A stretch of 64,000 bases of DNA from Erwinia mallotivora (GCF_000590885.1 NZ_JFHN01000045.1:62001-126000); one strand, 5' to 3'; numbered from the stretch's first letter, positions 22,604-35,179 are shown. Translations and numbers: made by a program. The notes: a model not told the origin generated them from the sequence alone.

Positions 22604-24490
22604 ATGACTGATATTCAAACTACTTTTGCTGACCTTGGCCTGAACGCCGACATTCTCGAATCACTGAACGGCATGGGCTATGTTAAGCCATCCCCTATTC
22701 AGGCTGAGTGTATTCCTCACCTGTTGGCGGGTCGTGATGTGTTGGGTATGGCACAGACCGGGAGTGGCAAAACAGCGGCCTTTTCCCTGCCGTTATTAAA
22801 CAATATTGATCCTACTGTTAAGGCTCCACAGATCCTGGTGCTTGCACCAACCCGTGAGCTGGCAGTTCAGGTTGCTGAAGCAGTAACCGAATTCTCTAAA
22901 CACATGCGCGGTCTTAATGTGGTTGCCCTTTACGGCGGCCAGCGTTATGACGTCCAGCTGCGCGCTTTGCGTCAGGGTCCACAGGTTGTGGTGGGTACTC
23001 CTGGCCGTCTGCTTGACCACCTGAAACGCGGTACTTTAGATCTTTCTAACCTGCGTGGTCTGGTGCTGGATGAAGCCGATGAGATGCTGCGTATGGGCTT
23101 CATTGAAGACGTTGAAACCATCATGGCGCAGATCCCGGATGGTCATCAGACTGCGCTCTTCTCGGCGACAATGCCGGAAGCGATCCGTCGTATTACTAAA
23201 CGTTTTATGAAAGATCCTCAGGAAGTGCGTATTCAGTCGAGTCTGACTACCCGCCCTGATATCAGCCAGAGTTACTGGACTGCCTATGGTCGTAAGACTG
23301 ATGCGCTGGTGCGGTTCCTGGAAGCGGAAGACTTTGATGCAGCAATTATCTTTGTTCGTACCAAAAATGCCACGTTGGAAGTAGCCGAAGCACTTGAGCG
23401 CAGCGGTTACAACAGTGCGGCACTGAACGGTGATATGAACCAGGCTCTGCGTGAGCAGACGCTGGAGCGTCTGAAAGATGGTCGTCTGGACATCCTTATC
23501 GCCACAGATGTTGCGGCCCGTGGTCTGGATGTTGAACGTATCAGTCTGGTTGTTAACTATGACATTCCAATGGATGCAGAATCCTATGTTCACCGTATAG
23601 GTCGTACTGGCCGTGCGGGTCGTGCGGGTCGTGCCCTGTTGTTCGTAGAAAACCGCGAGCGTCGTCTGCTGCGTAACATCGAACGCACAATGAAGCTGAC
23701 CATCCCCGAAGTTGAACTGCCAAATGCAGAACTGCTGGGTGAACGTCGTCTGGCTAAATTTGCAGCCAAAGTTCAACAGCAGCTGGAAAGCAGCGATCTG
23801 GATCAGTACCGTGCTCTGCTGAGCAAAATGCAGCCGGGCGAAGAACTGGATATGGAAACGCTGGCCGCCGCTCTGCTGAAAATGGCTCAGGGTGAACGTC
23901 CTCTGATTGTCCCTGCTGATCCTGCACCGCGTCCTCGTCGCGAGTTCAAAGAACGTGATGATCGTCGTGGCGATCGTTCAGACCGTGGTCCTCGTGACAG
24001 CCGTGATGGCGACCGACCACGCCGTGAACGTCGCGATGTTGGGGATATGGAAGTTTACCGTATTGAAGTGGGTCGCGATGACGGCGTGGAAGTTCGTCAC
24101 ATTGTTGGCGCTATTGCTAACGAAGGTGATATCAGCAGCCGTTATATCGGTAACATCAAGCTGTTTGGCACACACTCAACTATCGAGCTGCCAAAAGGTA
24201 TGCCTGGTGATATTTTGCAACATTTCACCCGCACGCGGATCCTGAATAAGCCGATGAACATGCAGCTGATTGGTGATGCACAGCCTCACAGTAACGATCG
24301 CGGTGGTGAACGCCGTGGTGGTGAGCGCCGTGGCGGCTTTGGCGGTGGTCGTGAAGGTGGCCGTTCTGAAGGTGGCCGTCGTTTCAGCAACGATCGTGGT
24401 GGTGAACGCCGTGGCGGTGGATTCAGCCGTGACGGTGGCAGCCGTCGCCGTGAAGACGGTGGCGCACCAGGCCGTCGTCGTGATGCGTAA
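22604..24490 (+). CDS. deaD: DEAD-box RNA helicase CsdA/DeaD
   Basis: 628 residues. Helicase motifs in order: Q motif (SPIQAECIP), I AQTGSGKT, Ia [59 protein letters not shown]-terminal DbpA/CsdA RNA-binding domain ([20 protein letters not shown]) precedes an Arg/Gly-rich tail with repeated RGGERRGG blocks. It unwinds rRNA in 50S assembly and replaces RhlB in the cold-shock degradosome. Followed by a strong terminator. Confidence 0.97.
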   Translation: MTDIQTTFADLGLNADILESLNGMGYVKPSPIQAECIPHLLAGRDVLGMAQTGSGKTAAFSLPLLNNIDPTVKAPQILVLAPTRELAVQVAEAVTEFSKHMRGLNVVALYGGQRYDVQLRALRQGPQVVVGTPGRLLDHLKRGTLDLSNLRGLVLDEADEMLRMGFIEDVETIMAQIPDGHQTALFSATMPEAIRRITKRFMKDPQEVRIQSSLTTRPDISQSYWTAYGRKTDALVRFLEAEDFDAAIIFVRTKNATLEVAEALERSGYNSAALNGDMNQALREQTLERLKDGRLDILIATDVAARGLDVERISLVVNYDIPMDAESYVHRIGRTGRAGRAGRALLFVENRERRLLRNIERTMKLTIPEVELPNAELLGERRLAKFAAKVQQQLESSDLDQYRALLSKMQPGEELDMETLAAALLKMAQGERPLIVPADPAPRPRREFKERDDRRGDRSDRGPRDSRDGDRPRRERRDVGDMEVYRIEVGRDDGVEVRHIVGAIANEGDISSRYIGNIKLFGTHSTIELPKGMPGDILQHFTRTRILNKPMNMQLIGDAQPHSNDRGGERRGGERRGGFGGGREGGRSEGGRRFSNDRGGERRGGGFSRDGGSRRREDGGAPGRRRDA

Positions 24491-24549
24491 TTGTTGTAAC
24501 AACTGATGGGGGCCCGTTACTGAGTTAACGGACTTCACATCCGCTCAAG

Positions 24550-24584
24550 AACCCGCTGTGCTGACCGCATAGCGGGTTTTTTTA
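24550..24584 (+). terminator. Terminator after deaD
   Basis: AACCCGCT (24550-24557) / AGCGGGTT (24571-24578), then a T run to 24583. It sits between convergent deaD and yhbW. The tryptophan permease gene mtr, which is here in K-12, is missing. Confidence 0.9.
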
Positions 24585-24614
24585 TTGCTAAAGGCAGAGG
24601 ATGGCGCGATTTGT

Positions 24615-25622
24615 TTACAACGACGGGTGTGCAGCCATTGCCAGCGCAAAGGAGTGAAGACGAGCCTGCTGATCAAAGATCTGGCCGTTGATCATAATTT
24701 CATCTGCCCCGGTTTCACGAATTAATGAAGCCAGGCCCTGGCGAACCTTCTCCCTGTCGCCGACCAGTGACATACTCAACGCATTTTGGATGCCATATCG
24801 CTCCGAAGGTGACCAGAAGCTGTCCATATTTTCCACAGGCGCAGGTAATGGCCCTGGTTTGCCGCGACGAAGATTAACAAACTGCTGCTGCATTGAGGTG
24901 AAGAGGAATTTTGCCTCATTTTCATTATCGGCTGCCACCACGTTGACGCATACCATGGCATAAGGTTTTTCAAGCCGTGGCGAAGGGACAAATTTTTCCC
25001 GATAAATATGCAAAGCTTCCATCAGCAAATCAGGTGCAAAATGCGATGCAAAGGCAAATGGCAGGCCCATTTGTGCCGCGAGATGCGCGCTGTAAAGGCT
25101 TGAACCAAGTAACCAGAGAGGAATTTTCAGTCCCAGACCTGGTACAGGCTGAACCGCAGGAGGAGAACTTTGTTCAGCGTCGAACCAGTTAATGAGCTGC
25201 TGGACATCGGCGGGAAAGTTGTCGATATGTCCGGCCATATGACGACGTAAGGCCATCATGGTTTGCTGATCGGTGCCTGGGGCGCGTCCAATCCCAAGAT
25301 CGATTCGTCCTGGGTAAAGGGACTCCAGCGTGCCGTATTGTTCAGCAATAACCAGGGGGGAATGGTTTGGTAACATTACGCCGCCAGAACCCAGATGCAG
25401 TGTGGTTGTATTTGCTGCCAGATGGCCGATAAGAACCGCAGTGGCGGCGCTGGCGATACCGGTCATATTATGGTGTTCAGCCAGCCAGTAACGATTAAAA
25501 CCCAGTTTTTCAGCGTGCCTTGCCAGCGCCAGTGAGGTGTGAAATGCCTCACGTGCATCCGCTCCGGCGGGAACGGGGGCCAAATCAAGTACAGACAGGG
25601 GGATCTTTATGGAATCAGACAT
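24615..25622 (-). CDS. yhbW: Luciferase-like flavin monooxygenase YhbW
   Basis: 335 residues, same length as E. coli YhbW. A bacterial-luciferase TIM barrel with typical segments [37 protein letters not shown] and [14 protein letters not shown]. It is probably an FMN/F420-type alkanal monooxygenase homologue; the substrate is unknown. It lies 125 bases downstream of ubiV on the same strand, the standard enterobacterial order with the ubiquinone genes. Confidence 0.93.
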   Translation of the reverse strand: MSDSIKIPLSVLDLAPVPAGADAREAFHTSLALARHAEKLGFNRYWLAEHHNMTGIASAATAVLIGHLAANTTTLHLGSGGVMLPNHSPLVIAEQYGTLESLYPGRIDLGIGRAPGTDQQTMMALRRHMAGHIDNFPADVQQLINWFDAEQSSPPAVQPVPGLGLKIPLWLLGSSLYSAHLAAQMGLPFAFASHFAPDLLMEALHIYREKFVPSPRLEKPYAMVCVNVVAADNENEAKFLFTSMQQQFVNLRRGKPGPLPAPVENMDSFWSPSERYGIQNALSMSLVGDREKVRQGLASLIRETGADEIMINGQIFDQQARLHSFALAMAAHPSL

Positions 25623-25747
25623 AATTGCTCACTTATCCGTGGGGCATTCGCGCCAGAACAGCTTCAAAGCCTAAGTGATAGCAGATTATCAAGATTGACA
25701 GTTTACAGCACTTTTTGAATTTAATTTTCCGGATAGTATTGCCACCA

Positions 25748-26635
25748 TTATCCGGTTGTGTCGATGAGTTCCAGACCTGCAATCTGCCGCCAGTAGCCGT
25801 TACACTGCTTCTGTGCCACCAGAGGGAGTGGTGCCAGTCCGGTTTCATTCTTACGAAAGGCATCTATCAGTGCCAGAGTTTCACTGCCCTGCGGTGAAAA
25901 ACGCACAATATCGACCAGACCATGCATGGAAGACAGATCGTTTCCCAGGTTGTAGCAGTAGCCGCTCATCGTTTGGATACCATTCAGTACAAATACCTGC
26001 TGATCTTCCTGCGAGAGCAGAGATCTGCCGTGGGGATAATTAATACAACAGGTCTGGCAGTCATCCTTACTACGATTTTCCGATCTTGCGGTAAAGCAGC
26101 GAGCGGAAAGCGCCAGAGGCAGATAACCGTAGCTAAGCACTTCCACCTCAAACCGCCCGCGAATTTTTAACTCATCACACTGGTTCAGTAAATCTGACAG
26201 CCAGTCACGTGACAGCTCAACCGGCATACACCAGCGCATCATCCCCATCTTGAGCAAAATTTTTAACGCCATGGCGTTGTAGCAGTTCAGCGCATGGCCG
26301 GCAATGAACGGCACGCCAGTTTCAGCAGCCATATTGACTGTGCCCATGTCATTGGCTTCGATCAGAAACTCGCCGTTGTCTACAAAGCGTTTCAGTTCGG
26401 TCAGTTCAGAAGCGGACTGCACCAGCGCCAGCGTACTTAATACCACCTGTTTACCTGCGGCGCGGAGATCTTTTGCTATTGCCATCCAGTCCGAAAATTT
26501 TGTTGCCCGTCGCCTGCTGCACACTGTTTCTCCCAGATAGATAATCTCAGCGCTGCTGCCTGCTGCCGCGTCATAAAAATCCTGCAACGTTTCTTTCTGC
26601 CAGTACCAGAGGACCGGACCCAATGAATATTTCAT
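25748..26635 (-). CDS. ubiV: O2-independent ubiquinone hydroxylation protein UbiV
   Basis: 295 residues from MKYSLGPVLWYWQKETLQDF; the open frame begins 60 bases earlier inside ubiU, which I reject. Peptidase U32-type fold. Four cysteines of the 4Fe-4S site are visible: C39 in LGETVCSRRR, and the SARCFTARS ... DDCQTCCINYP cluster. It works with UbiU and UbiT to hydroxylate the ubiquinone ring without O2. ubiU ends 10 bases upstream. Confidence 0.94.
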   Translation of the reverse strand: MKYSLGPVLWYWQKETLQDFYDAAAGSSAEIIYLGETVCSRRRATKFSDWMAIAKDLRAAGKQVVLSTLALVQSASELTELKRFVDNGEFLIEANDMGTVNMAAETGVPFIAGHALNCYNAMALKILLKMGMMRWCMPVELSRDWLSDLLNQCDELKIRGRFEVEVLSYGYLPLALSARCFTARSENRSKDDCQTCCINYPHGRSLLSQEDQQVFVLNGIQTMSGYCYNLGNDLSSMHGLVDIVRFSPQGSETLALIDAFRKNETGLAPLPLVAQKQCNGYWRQIAGLELIDTTG

Positions 26636-26645
26636 CTCACTTTTC

Positions 26646-27641
26646 CTACTGCCATTCACGATGGTACGCACCCAGCGTCGTCTGCGTCCCTTCACTTAAC
26701 GCACTCAGCGCGTTCATCCAGTTCTGCTGCGCCACGAAGTGCTCGGGACTGGCTTTGCAATGATCGATGGCCTGTCGCCAGATTTTTGCCACCTGGCCAA
26801 CATAGGCAGGACTCCGCTGGCGCCCCTCAATTTTTACCGATGCAATATTTGCTGACATCAGCTCTGGCAACAGTTGTAGCGTATTGAGGCTGGTGGGCTC
26901 CTCAAGGGCGTGATAACGCTGCTCTGCCACCTTATAACGACCTTTACAGAGCGTGGGATAACCTGCATTTTCATCACCGTCATAACGATCGATCAGCACT
27001 TCATTCAGCCTCGACTCCAGCCCGTTTGTGGTTTGTTGCCAGCGAACAAATCGGGCGGGCGAACATGCTCCTACGGTATTGGGTGATTCACCGGTCAGGT
27101 AGGAAGAGAGGTAGCAGCGTCCTTCCGCCATAATGCAAAGGCTGCCAAAGGCGAAAACTTCCAGAGGAACGGTAGTCGCCCGGGAAAGCTGACGAACCTG
27201 GTGAATGGACAGGACGCGTGGCAGGACAATACGGGCGACATCGAAGTTACGTTGATAAAATTTTGCTGCTTCAGCATTGGTCGCAGAGGCCTGCACTGAA
27301 ACGTGTCGCTCAATCTGAGGATAGCGACTGGCGGCATAATCCAGCATGGCAATATCGGCGAGGATCAGCGCATCCACACCGGCCGAGGCGGCCATATCCA
27401 CCGCCCGTTCCCAGCGTGAGTAACCATCAGGGTGGGCAAAAGTGTTAATCGCAACGTGCAGTTTGCGTCTGTGTTGATGAGCATATCTGGCGGCTTCTTC
27501 CAGACGCTTTTCGGTAAAATTCAGTCCGGCAAAGTGGCGGGCATTAGTGTCATCTTTCAGACCGATATAAACAGCGTCTGCACCATTTTCAATCGCCGCT
27601 TTCAACGCCGGCAGGTTGCCAGCGGGACAGAGCAGTTCCAT
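26646..27641 (-). CDS. ubiU: O2-independent ubiquinone hydroxylation protein UbiU
   Basis: 331 residues, the length of E. coli YhbU/UbiU. Starts MELLCPAGNLPALKAAIENGADAVYIGLKD, the U32 signature. Contains the iron-sulfur Cys residues within FGSLCIMAEGRCYLSSYLTGESPN (split: SLCIMAEGRCYLSS) and VGACSPARFVRWQQ. It forms a heterodimer with UbiV in anaerobic ubiquinone synthesis. Divergent from ubiT across 206 bases. Confidence 0.95.
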   Translation of the reverse strand: MELLCPAGNLPALKAAIENGADAVYIGLKDDTNARHFAGLNFTEKRLEEAARYAHQHRRKLHVAINTFAHPDGYSRWERAVDMAASAGVDALILADIAMLDYAASRYPQIERHVSVQASATNAEAAKFYQRNFDVARIVLPRVLSIHQVRQLSRATTVPLEVFAFGSLCIMAEGRCYLSSYLTGESPNTVGACSPARFVRWQQTTNGLESRLNEVLIDRYDGDENAGYPTLCKGRYKVAEQRYHALEEPTSLNTLQLLPELMSANIASVKIEGRQRSPAYVGQVAKIWRQAIDHCKASPEHFVAQQNWMNALSALSEGTQTTLGAYHREWQ

Positions 27642-27702
27642 ATAACGATTTCCGGATCAACAGAAGTACCGTTCAGTGTAGTGAGGCTGGCGATGACAAT
27701 TT

Positions 27703-27716
27703 TTGATTTAAGGCAG
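27703..27716. promoter_or_regulatory. Possible FNR half-site in the ubiT/ubiU divergent promoter
   Basis: TTGATTTAAGGCAG has one perfect FNR half (TTGAT) and a poor second half. It lies between ubiU and ubiT, where FNR control would fit anaerobic use and is known for the E. coli ubiTUV genes. Weak on sequence alone. Confidence 0.35.
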
Positions 27717-27847
27717 TTATTGGCGTATTGATGGGAAACGAATGCGCTGCCAGCGCACCGGCGTTCCTTCAGTTTGTTGATCCAGTGCGCCGATACATCT
27801 GGTCATTGTGGCAAAATAGCCGAAGTTTGTTCATAAGGAGTGAAAAA

Positions 27848-28372
27848 GTGTTGAACCAGTTACGCACCCGGTTAGTACTTGGAGGCCCACAGTTTTTGCG
27901 CTTTCCGCTAAGATGTGCCCCTTTTGCCGTGAAACGTTATGGCCTGCAACAGCTTCTGAACTGGCAATTTCATCATGCTTTAGCTGAAGGTGAGTTAAAC
28001 TTCCTCCAGGGGCGCTGGTTTGGCACAGAGATTCGGGACCTTGGGCTGCGCTGGACAACGACAGTAGAGCAGGGAAAATTACGGGTGGAAGACCGTCGCG
28101 AAGCGGATGTATGGTTTCGTGGCGATGCAAACGATCTTCTGTTGGTGGCGGCGCGCAGGCTGGATCCTGATACCTTGTTTTTCCAGCGTCGTCTGGTTAT
28201 TGAGGGCGATACGGAGCTGGGTCTTGAGGTGAAAAATCTGATGGATTCTGTTGAGCTGGAATTTATGCCGGTGTTAATGCGCACCGGACTTATGCAACTG
28301 GCTGACCTTATTGAGGCGGGGCTGACTGAGGACGCGACTTCCAGGGTGAATCGCGCAGGTGCATCATGTTAA
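27848..28372 (+). CDS. ubiT: SCP2-domain ubiquinone accessory factor UbiT
   Basis: 174 residues from GTG 27848; AAGGAG at 27835-27840 is 7 bases upstream and the length equals E. coli YhbT. The longer open frame (from 27728) is rejected. A sterol carrier protein 2-like lipid-binding domain; the C-terminal part DPDTLFFQRRLVIEGDTELG is strongly conserved. It is thought to bind ubiquinone precursors for UbiUV. Overlaps yhbS by 7 bases. Confidence 0.93.
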   Translation: MLNQLRTRLVLGGPQFLRFPLRCAPFAVKRYGLQQLLNWQFHHALAEGELNFLQGRWFGTEIRDLGLRWTTTVEQGKLRVEDRREADVWFRGDANDLLLVAARRLDPDTLFFQRRLVIEGDTELGLEVKNLMDSVELEFMPVLMRTGLMQLADLIEAGLTEDATSRVNRAGASC

Positions 28373-28869
28373 TTCGTACGGAAATTGGCGTCGATGCTGC
28401 CAGCATCGACAGTTTATTGCGACGTTGTTTTGCAACCCCGGCAGAGGCGGAGCTTGTTCAGCAACTGCGTGAGGATGGATTACTGACGCTCGGGGTAGTA
28501 GCAACCGATGATGAAGGTCAGGTTCTGGGCTACGCAGCATTCAGTCCGGTAACGCTGAATGGTGAAGATTATCAGTGGGTTGGTCTGGCTCCCCTGGCTG
28601 TGGATCAGCGCGTCCGCGGGCAGGAACTGGGTAAACAGCTGATTTACGAAGGGCTGGATACACTTAATGAATTTGGTTACGCGGCTGTGGTGGTGGTAGG
28701 AGACGAAAATTTCTACGGCCGTTACGGATTTGTTTCGGCCGCGGGCAATCAGCTTCGCTGCCGCTGGCCGGGAACTGAAAAGGCTTTTCAGGTTTACAAG
28801 CTTGCTGATAACGCATTAGTTGGTGCCGAAGGGGATATTGAATATTCCGCTCCGTTCAACCGTTTTTAA
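28366..28869 (+). CDS. yhbS: GNAT-family N-acetyltransferase YhbS
   Basis: 167 residues. A GNAT fold with the acetyl-CoA loop [19 protein letters not shown] (QxxGxG/A-type) and [15 protein letters not shown]. Substrate not known from the sequence. It starts within the end of ubiT, so is co-expressed with it, and its 3' end overlaps the convergent yhbQ by 14 bases. Confidence 0.92.
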   Translation: MLIRTEIGVDAASIDSLLRRCFATPAEAELVQQLREDGLLTLGVVATDDEGQVLGYAAFSPVTLNGEDYQWVGLAPLAVDQRVRGQELGKQLIYEGLDTLNEFGYAAVVVVGDENFYGRYGFVSAAGNQLRCRWPGTEKAFQVYKLADNALVGAEGDIEYSAPFNRF

Positions 28870-29161
28870 GCGTATCAAGCCAGAGGGCGAGAGAAACAGG
28901 CTGATGAGCAATCAGCCTGATTTTATCCAGCCGCCGGAGCTTTTTTACCTGATACTCCAGTTTTGACGCGTTGGCGCGATCGCCCGCTTCACAATGAAAC
29001 AGCAGTTCCAGCGGACCTTTACCGCGCAGTGCTTTCGCCCCTTTACCGTTTTGGTGCTGGTTAAAGCGGCGGTCAATATCGTTGGTAATGCCGGTGTAAA
29101 GCAGCCCGCTGGCTGTGCGCAGAATATAAAGACGCCATTGCGCCTCACCGTGATTTTTCAT
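28856..29161 (-). CDS. yhbQ: GIY-YIG domain protein YhbQ
   Basis: 101 residues from [19 protein letters not shown]; a longer ATG at 29194 adds 11 residues and cannot be excluded. The GIY-YIG nuclease fold is seen as [18 protein letters not shown] with R and E ([16 protein letters not shown]). YhbQ-type proteins have reported nuclease activity on damaged DNA. Single-domain, length as E. coli. Converges on yhbS with a 14-base overlap. Confidence 0.88.
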   Translation of the reverse strand: MKNHGEAQWRLYILRTASGLLYTGITNDIDRRFNQHQNGKGAKALRGKGPLELLFHCEAGDRANASKLEYQVKKLRRLDKIRLIAHQPVSLALWLDTLKNG

Positions 29162-29281
29162 ATAAAGCCGTTCGCTCGTAGCATAACCTGTCAATTCTAT
29201 CAGCTCAGCCAGCCACCACGCTTTTTCATTTTGTCATGAGAGCAGATAACAAAATAATGATTATATTTCAGGAAGATAAAG

Positions 29282-29707
29282 ATGACTGATTCTCAGCCTC
29301 TTGCTGCTATTGCCCGTTATCTGCAAAAACAGCATGTTCTCTCGGTCTGTGGCGGGACACCCGTATGGTGTGCCAACTGTTTTTACATCTTTGATCCACA
29401 AGCGGTAGTGTTCTGGATCATGACGGAAAAGACCACCCGACACGGTGAGCAGTTTGCTGCTGAATCGCAGGTGGCCGGCACCATCAATGGCCAGCCGAAA
29501 AGTATCCTGCTGATAAAAGGTGTGCAGTACTCTGGCAGGATCCGGCTGCTGGAGGGGGAAGCTCAGGCGCTGGCGCACAAAGCTTACGTCAAACGTTTTC
29601 CGGTGGCGATAAAAGTGTCGGCACCCTTGTGGGAGATACAAATCGACGAACTGAAAATGACCGATAATACGCTGGGATTTGGCAAGAAATTGCACTGGCA
29701 GCGATAA
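29282..29707 (+). CDS. yhbP: UPF0306 protein YhbP
   Basis: 141 residues, split-barrel FMN-binding-like fold; conserved segments VWCANCFYIFD, TEKTTRH, VAGTINGQPKSI and DNTLGFGKKLHW. Function unknown. It is the last gene of the yhbW-yhbP block; the next gene, nrdG, belongs to a different map region of E. coli. Confidence 0.9.
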   Translation: MTDSQPLAAIARYLQKQHVLSVCGGTPVWCANCFYIFDPQAVVFWIMTEKTTRHGEQFAAESQVAGTINGQPKSILLIKGVQYSGRIRLLEGEAQALAHKAYVKRFPVAIKVSAPLWEIQIDELKMTDNTLGFGKKLHWQR

Positions 29708-29726
29708 ACGAACCTTTGGCTCAGCG

Positions 29727-30187
29727 CTAGCGAAGATAGTGAATGACCTGATTGCTGCTCCCGCGCCAGAGTAGCGAAGGATCTTTCAGCGCCTGAATAA
29801 ACTGTCCGTCCACCAGCACATTGATTATCTCAGCAACAGCCTGCTGTGATGCACTCAGTTCCTCCAGCCGGTAACCTGTCCACAGCCAGATATCCTTACC
29901 CGGACAGTCGCGCCGAACTCGTTTCACTAACCTCAGTACATCGGCCACGTTGGCCGGATGCAGCGGATCGCCGCCCGATAGTGACAACCCCTGACGAGGG
30001 ATGCGCGTGTCATTGAGATCGGCAATCAGCTGTTCTTCCTGCTGAATGGTAAAGGGAAAACCTGACGAAAGTCGCCAGGTTCGCTGGTTGTAGCAGCCGA
30101 TACACCGATGTTCACAACCCGCAACAAACAGCGTGCAGCGTGTGCCCGGCCCGTTAACAATATCCACCGGATAATACTGATGAATAT

Positions 30188-30191
<4 letters not shown>
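29727..30191 (-). CDS. nrdG: Anaerobic ribonucleotide reductase activating protein
   Basis: 154 residues, a radical SAM enzyme. The 4Fe-4S cluster motif CxxxCxxC is C26/C30/C33 in AGCEHRCIGCYNQRTW. GGDP in LSLSGGDPLHPAN contacts SAM. It installs the glycyl radical on NrdD. Its start overlaps the nrdD stop by 4 bases, so the two are translationally coupled. Confidence 0.97.
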
Positions 30192-32326
<2,135 letters not shown>

Positions 32327-32344
32327 TATTACTCTCCGGGCGGA

Positions 32345-32392
32345 AAACTATATGTAGAACGTGAGGTGGATATTAAACGCTATATATTGTGT
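32345..32392 (-). promoter_or_regulatory. Paired NrdR boxes upstream of nrdD
   Basis: Two AT-rich palindromes, AACTATATGTAGAAC near 32346-32360 and ACGCTATATATTGTGT at 32377-32392. They share the CTATAT core, and core starts at 32348 and 32380 are 32 bp apart, three helical turns. This is the arrangement of NrdR repressor boxes before enterobacterial nrd operons. NrdR would repress nrdDG when dATP is high. Confidence 0.75.
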
Positions 32393-32595
32393 TTTCGCCT
32401 GATATAACCACCAGTTTATTGACCCTGAGCAAAGATTGAAAAACGGTGCTGCAAACTTAATCAGCCAGGCTGGCGGTAATTTTTTTGTCTGCTACCTCAC
32501 GTCTCAAGGTTGCATTCCCGGCAGCGGGTTCCCTATCATTGCCTGTTATGCAGAGCACTTACGCCTTTGCTCTGATTATTCCGGGATATTTTCAG

Positions 32596-35172
32596 ATGCC
32601 TTCTGTGACGTACAATGAAAAACAGGTCAGCCGCTGGATTGGTGCGCGAAGCGTTGCCAGGGCGAAAGGGCTGATCGAAAAAGCGCAGAATATTCAGTGG
32701 CAAAATAATCTGTTAACCGGGGAGGTTCCCGGAAGACAGATTGAACCTTTTCAGGTGATGGTGCATTTCAGCCTGCCACAGGGGCAGCTCCATGCCAGCG
32801 GCGAATGCACCTGTCCGGTCAGAAATAATTGTCGTCATGTGGCAGCAGTCATGCTGGCTCATCTGCAACGGCAGTCCGCAGTTCAGACGCCAGCGCCTGT
32901 GGCAAAAACGCTTTCTGTTAATCCCGTTCCGATCCTGCGCCTGGAAACCCGCACAAAATTTGTCAGCGGCTTCGGACACTATGGTCACCGACAGAAGCGC
33001 CTGGACTTTGCTGCCGTGCACTTTGATTATGCTGGCGTTCGCGTCGCGGCGGGCAGTGAGGGTGAACACTTCACTGATGATCGGGGCCAGCTTTTCCATA
33101 TTGAACGGCAGTATCAACAGGAGCAAAACTGGCTGAATGAGATCAATGCGGCCGGTTTACAAACCCTCTCTTCAGGACATATCTACACCCCGGCAACCGC
33201 GCCGCTGCCGCCTGCCATCTTCGTGCCGGAATCTCCCGCGCAGTGGCGTGATTTCATTCGTCTGGCGCTGCCACAATTCGCTGAGCGTGGCTGGCAGGTC
33301 AGCATGGAGGATGACTTTACCTGGAATGTGATTGATATCGCCGGTATCGATGGCCGAGTGGTGCAGAGCAATGACGGCTGGTTTGATCTGGCGCTGGATC
33401 TCAGCGTAGGGCAGCGCAGGATTGATTTGCAACCGTTGCTGGCCGGGCTGTTGAAGAGGGACCGGCGCTGGCTTTCCGGCGATCTGTCGGTCATTCCGGA
33501 TCGGGAAATCATTGAGCTGCGCAGCGATCGCGATGAGCGGCTGCATATTACGGCAGATCATCTTAAAAATGTGGTGGGAAACCTGGTTGACCGACTGTCT
33601 GAAAATGCCGTCGGGCCATTGCGCATCGCCCCCTGTGAAGCAGGCAGACTCATCGCACTGAGTGAAAGTGGCGACTGGCAGTTTCAGGTAGACAGTGGGG
33701 CTTATCAGCTGGCCAGCCTGTCAGGCAACCGCGAGGGGCTGACAGCGGTAAATCCGCCACAGGGGTTAAAGGCGCAACTGCGCGATTACCAGCAGCATGG
33801 GCTGAACTGGATGCAGTTTTTACGCGCGCAAAACCTGTGCGGCGTACTGGCTGATGATATGGGATTAGGAAAAACCATTCAGACGCTGGCTCATCTGCTG
33901 CTGGAAAAAGAAGCCGGAAGGCTGGATCGTCCTGCACTGATTGTGGTGCCCACTACGCTGGTTTACAACTGGACGCAGGAGGCCGGCCGTTTCGCTCCGG
34001 ATTTGCGGGTGCTGGCCCTGACCGGTTCGCAGCGCAAAGATTTCTACGACCAGATTGAACAGCACGATGTGGTGCTGACCACCTACTCTCTTTTATGGCG
34101 CGACCAGCCGCAGCTGCTCAGTCACAGCTATCATCTGTTAATCCTTGATGAAGCGCAGTATGTAAAAAACAGCGCCTCCCGCGCCTCTTCGGTGATCCGC
34201 TCGCTGAAAGCCCGGCACCGGCTCTGTCTTACCGGTACGCCACTGGAAAATCATCTTGGTGAGCTTTGGTCGCAGTTTGACTTTCTGCTGCCGGGGTTTC
34301 TGGGTAATGAAAAGCAATTTACCCAGGAGTGGCGTATTCCGATTGAGCGTAACGGCGATCGGGTGCGCCGTGCGTTGCTGGCAAGGCTGGTGCGACCATT
34401 TATGCTGCGACGGCGTAAGCAGGATGTGGCAAAAGAGCTACCGCCCAAAAACACCATTGTCCGTTCTGTCCGACTGGAAGGCGCGCAGTTGGAACTGTAT
34501 GAAGCGGTGCGCAGCGCTATGCAGGATCGGGTCAGGCTGGCGGTGGAACAGCAGGGCGCAGGCCGTAGCCATCTGCTGGTGCTGGATGCGCTGCTAAAAC
34601 TGCGGCAAATCTGTTGCGATCCCCGGCTGGTCAACAGTGACAGTGCACGAAAAATGCACTCCTCCGCCAAGCTGGCGCTGCTGCGTGAAATGCTCAGCGA
34701 TCTGCTGGCAGAAGATCGCCGTATTCTGATTTTCTCTCAGTTCACCTCAATGCTGACGCTGATTGCCGGTGAACTGCAAAAGTCGGGCATCCCGTTTGTC
34801 ACCCTGACCGGCAGCACACGCGATCGCACTACCCCGGTACAGCGTTTCCAGGATGGTGAGGTGCCGGTATTTCTGATTAGCCTGAAAGCCGGCGGCGTGG
34901 GGCTGAACCTGACGGCGGCTGATACGGTGATCCACTACGATCCCTGGTGGAACCCGGCGGCTGAAAATCAGGCCACAGACCGGGCCTGGCGGCTTGGGCA
35001 GGATAAGCCGGTCTTCGTTTATAAACTGATCGCGGCTGGCAGCATCGAAGAAAAAATCGTGGCGCTCCAGCAGCAGAAAGCCGAGCTGGCGGATGGCATT
35101 TTGCAGGATGAACTGGGTGATGCCACCCTGTTCAGCAGTGAAGATCTCGCCATGCTGTTCGAGCCGCTGTAA
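32596..35172 (+). CDS. SWIM zinc finger SNF2-family helicase/ATPase
   Basis: 858 residues from MPSVTYNEKQVSRWIGARSV; the frame is open from 32485 and the start is uncertain (no strong Shine-Dalgarno). An N-terminal SWIM zinc finger (CTC...CRH, about 71-85) precedes a bacterial SNF2-associated middle region. The SNF2 core has motif I ADDMGLGKTIQTL at about 418-430, II LDEAQYVKN, III LTGTPLENHLGELWSQ, and the helicase C half with DPWWNPAAENQATDRAWRLGQ. It is a nucleic-acid-dependent translocase of the RapA/HepA superfamily; the substrate is unknown. Not in E. coli K-12 at this locus. Divergent from nrdD, convergent with treC. Confidence 0.85.
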   Translation: MPSVTYNEKQVSRWIGARSVARAKGLIEKAQNIQWQNNLLTGEVPGRQIEPFQVMVHFSLPQGQLHASGECTCPVRNNCRHVAAVMLAHLQRQSAVQTPAPVAKTLSVNPVPILRLETRTKFVSGFGHYGHRQKRLDFAAVHFDYAGVRVAAGSEGEHFTDDRGQLFHIERQYQQEQNWLNEINAAGLQTLSSGHIYTPATAPLPPAIFVPESPAQWRDFIRLALPQFAERGWQVSMEDDFTWNVIDIAGIDGRVVQSNDGWFDLALDLSVGQRRIDLQPLLAGLLKRDRRWLSGDLSVIPDREIIELRSDRDERLHITADHLKNVVGNLVDRLSENAVGPLRIAPCEAGRLIALSESGDWQFQVDSGAYQLASLSGNREGLTAVNPPQGLKAQLRDYQQHGLNWMQFLRAQNLCGVLADDMGLGKTIQTLAHLLLEKEAGRLDRPALIVVPTTLVYNWTQEAGRFAPDLRVLALTGSQRKDFYDQIEQHDVVLTTYSLLWRDQPQLLSHSYHLLILDEAQYVKNSASRASSVIRSLKARHRLCLTGTPLENHLGELWSQFDFLLPGFLGNEKQFTQEWRIPIERNGDRVRRALLARLVRPFMLRRRKQDVAKELPPKNTIVRSVRLEGAQLELYEAVRSAMQDRVRLAVEQQGAGRSHLLVLDALLKLRQICCDPRLVNSDSARKMHSSAKLALLREMLSDLLAEDRRILIFSQFTSMLTLIAGELQKSGIPFVTLTGSTRDRTTPVQRFQDGEVPVFLISLKAGGVGLNLTAADTVIHYDPWWNPAAENQATDRAWRLGQDKPVFVYKLIAAGSIEEKIVALQQQKAELADGILQDELGDATLFSSEDLAMLFEPL

Positions 35173-35179
35173 GCGCGGC

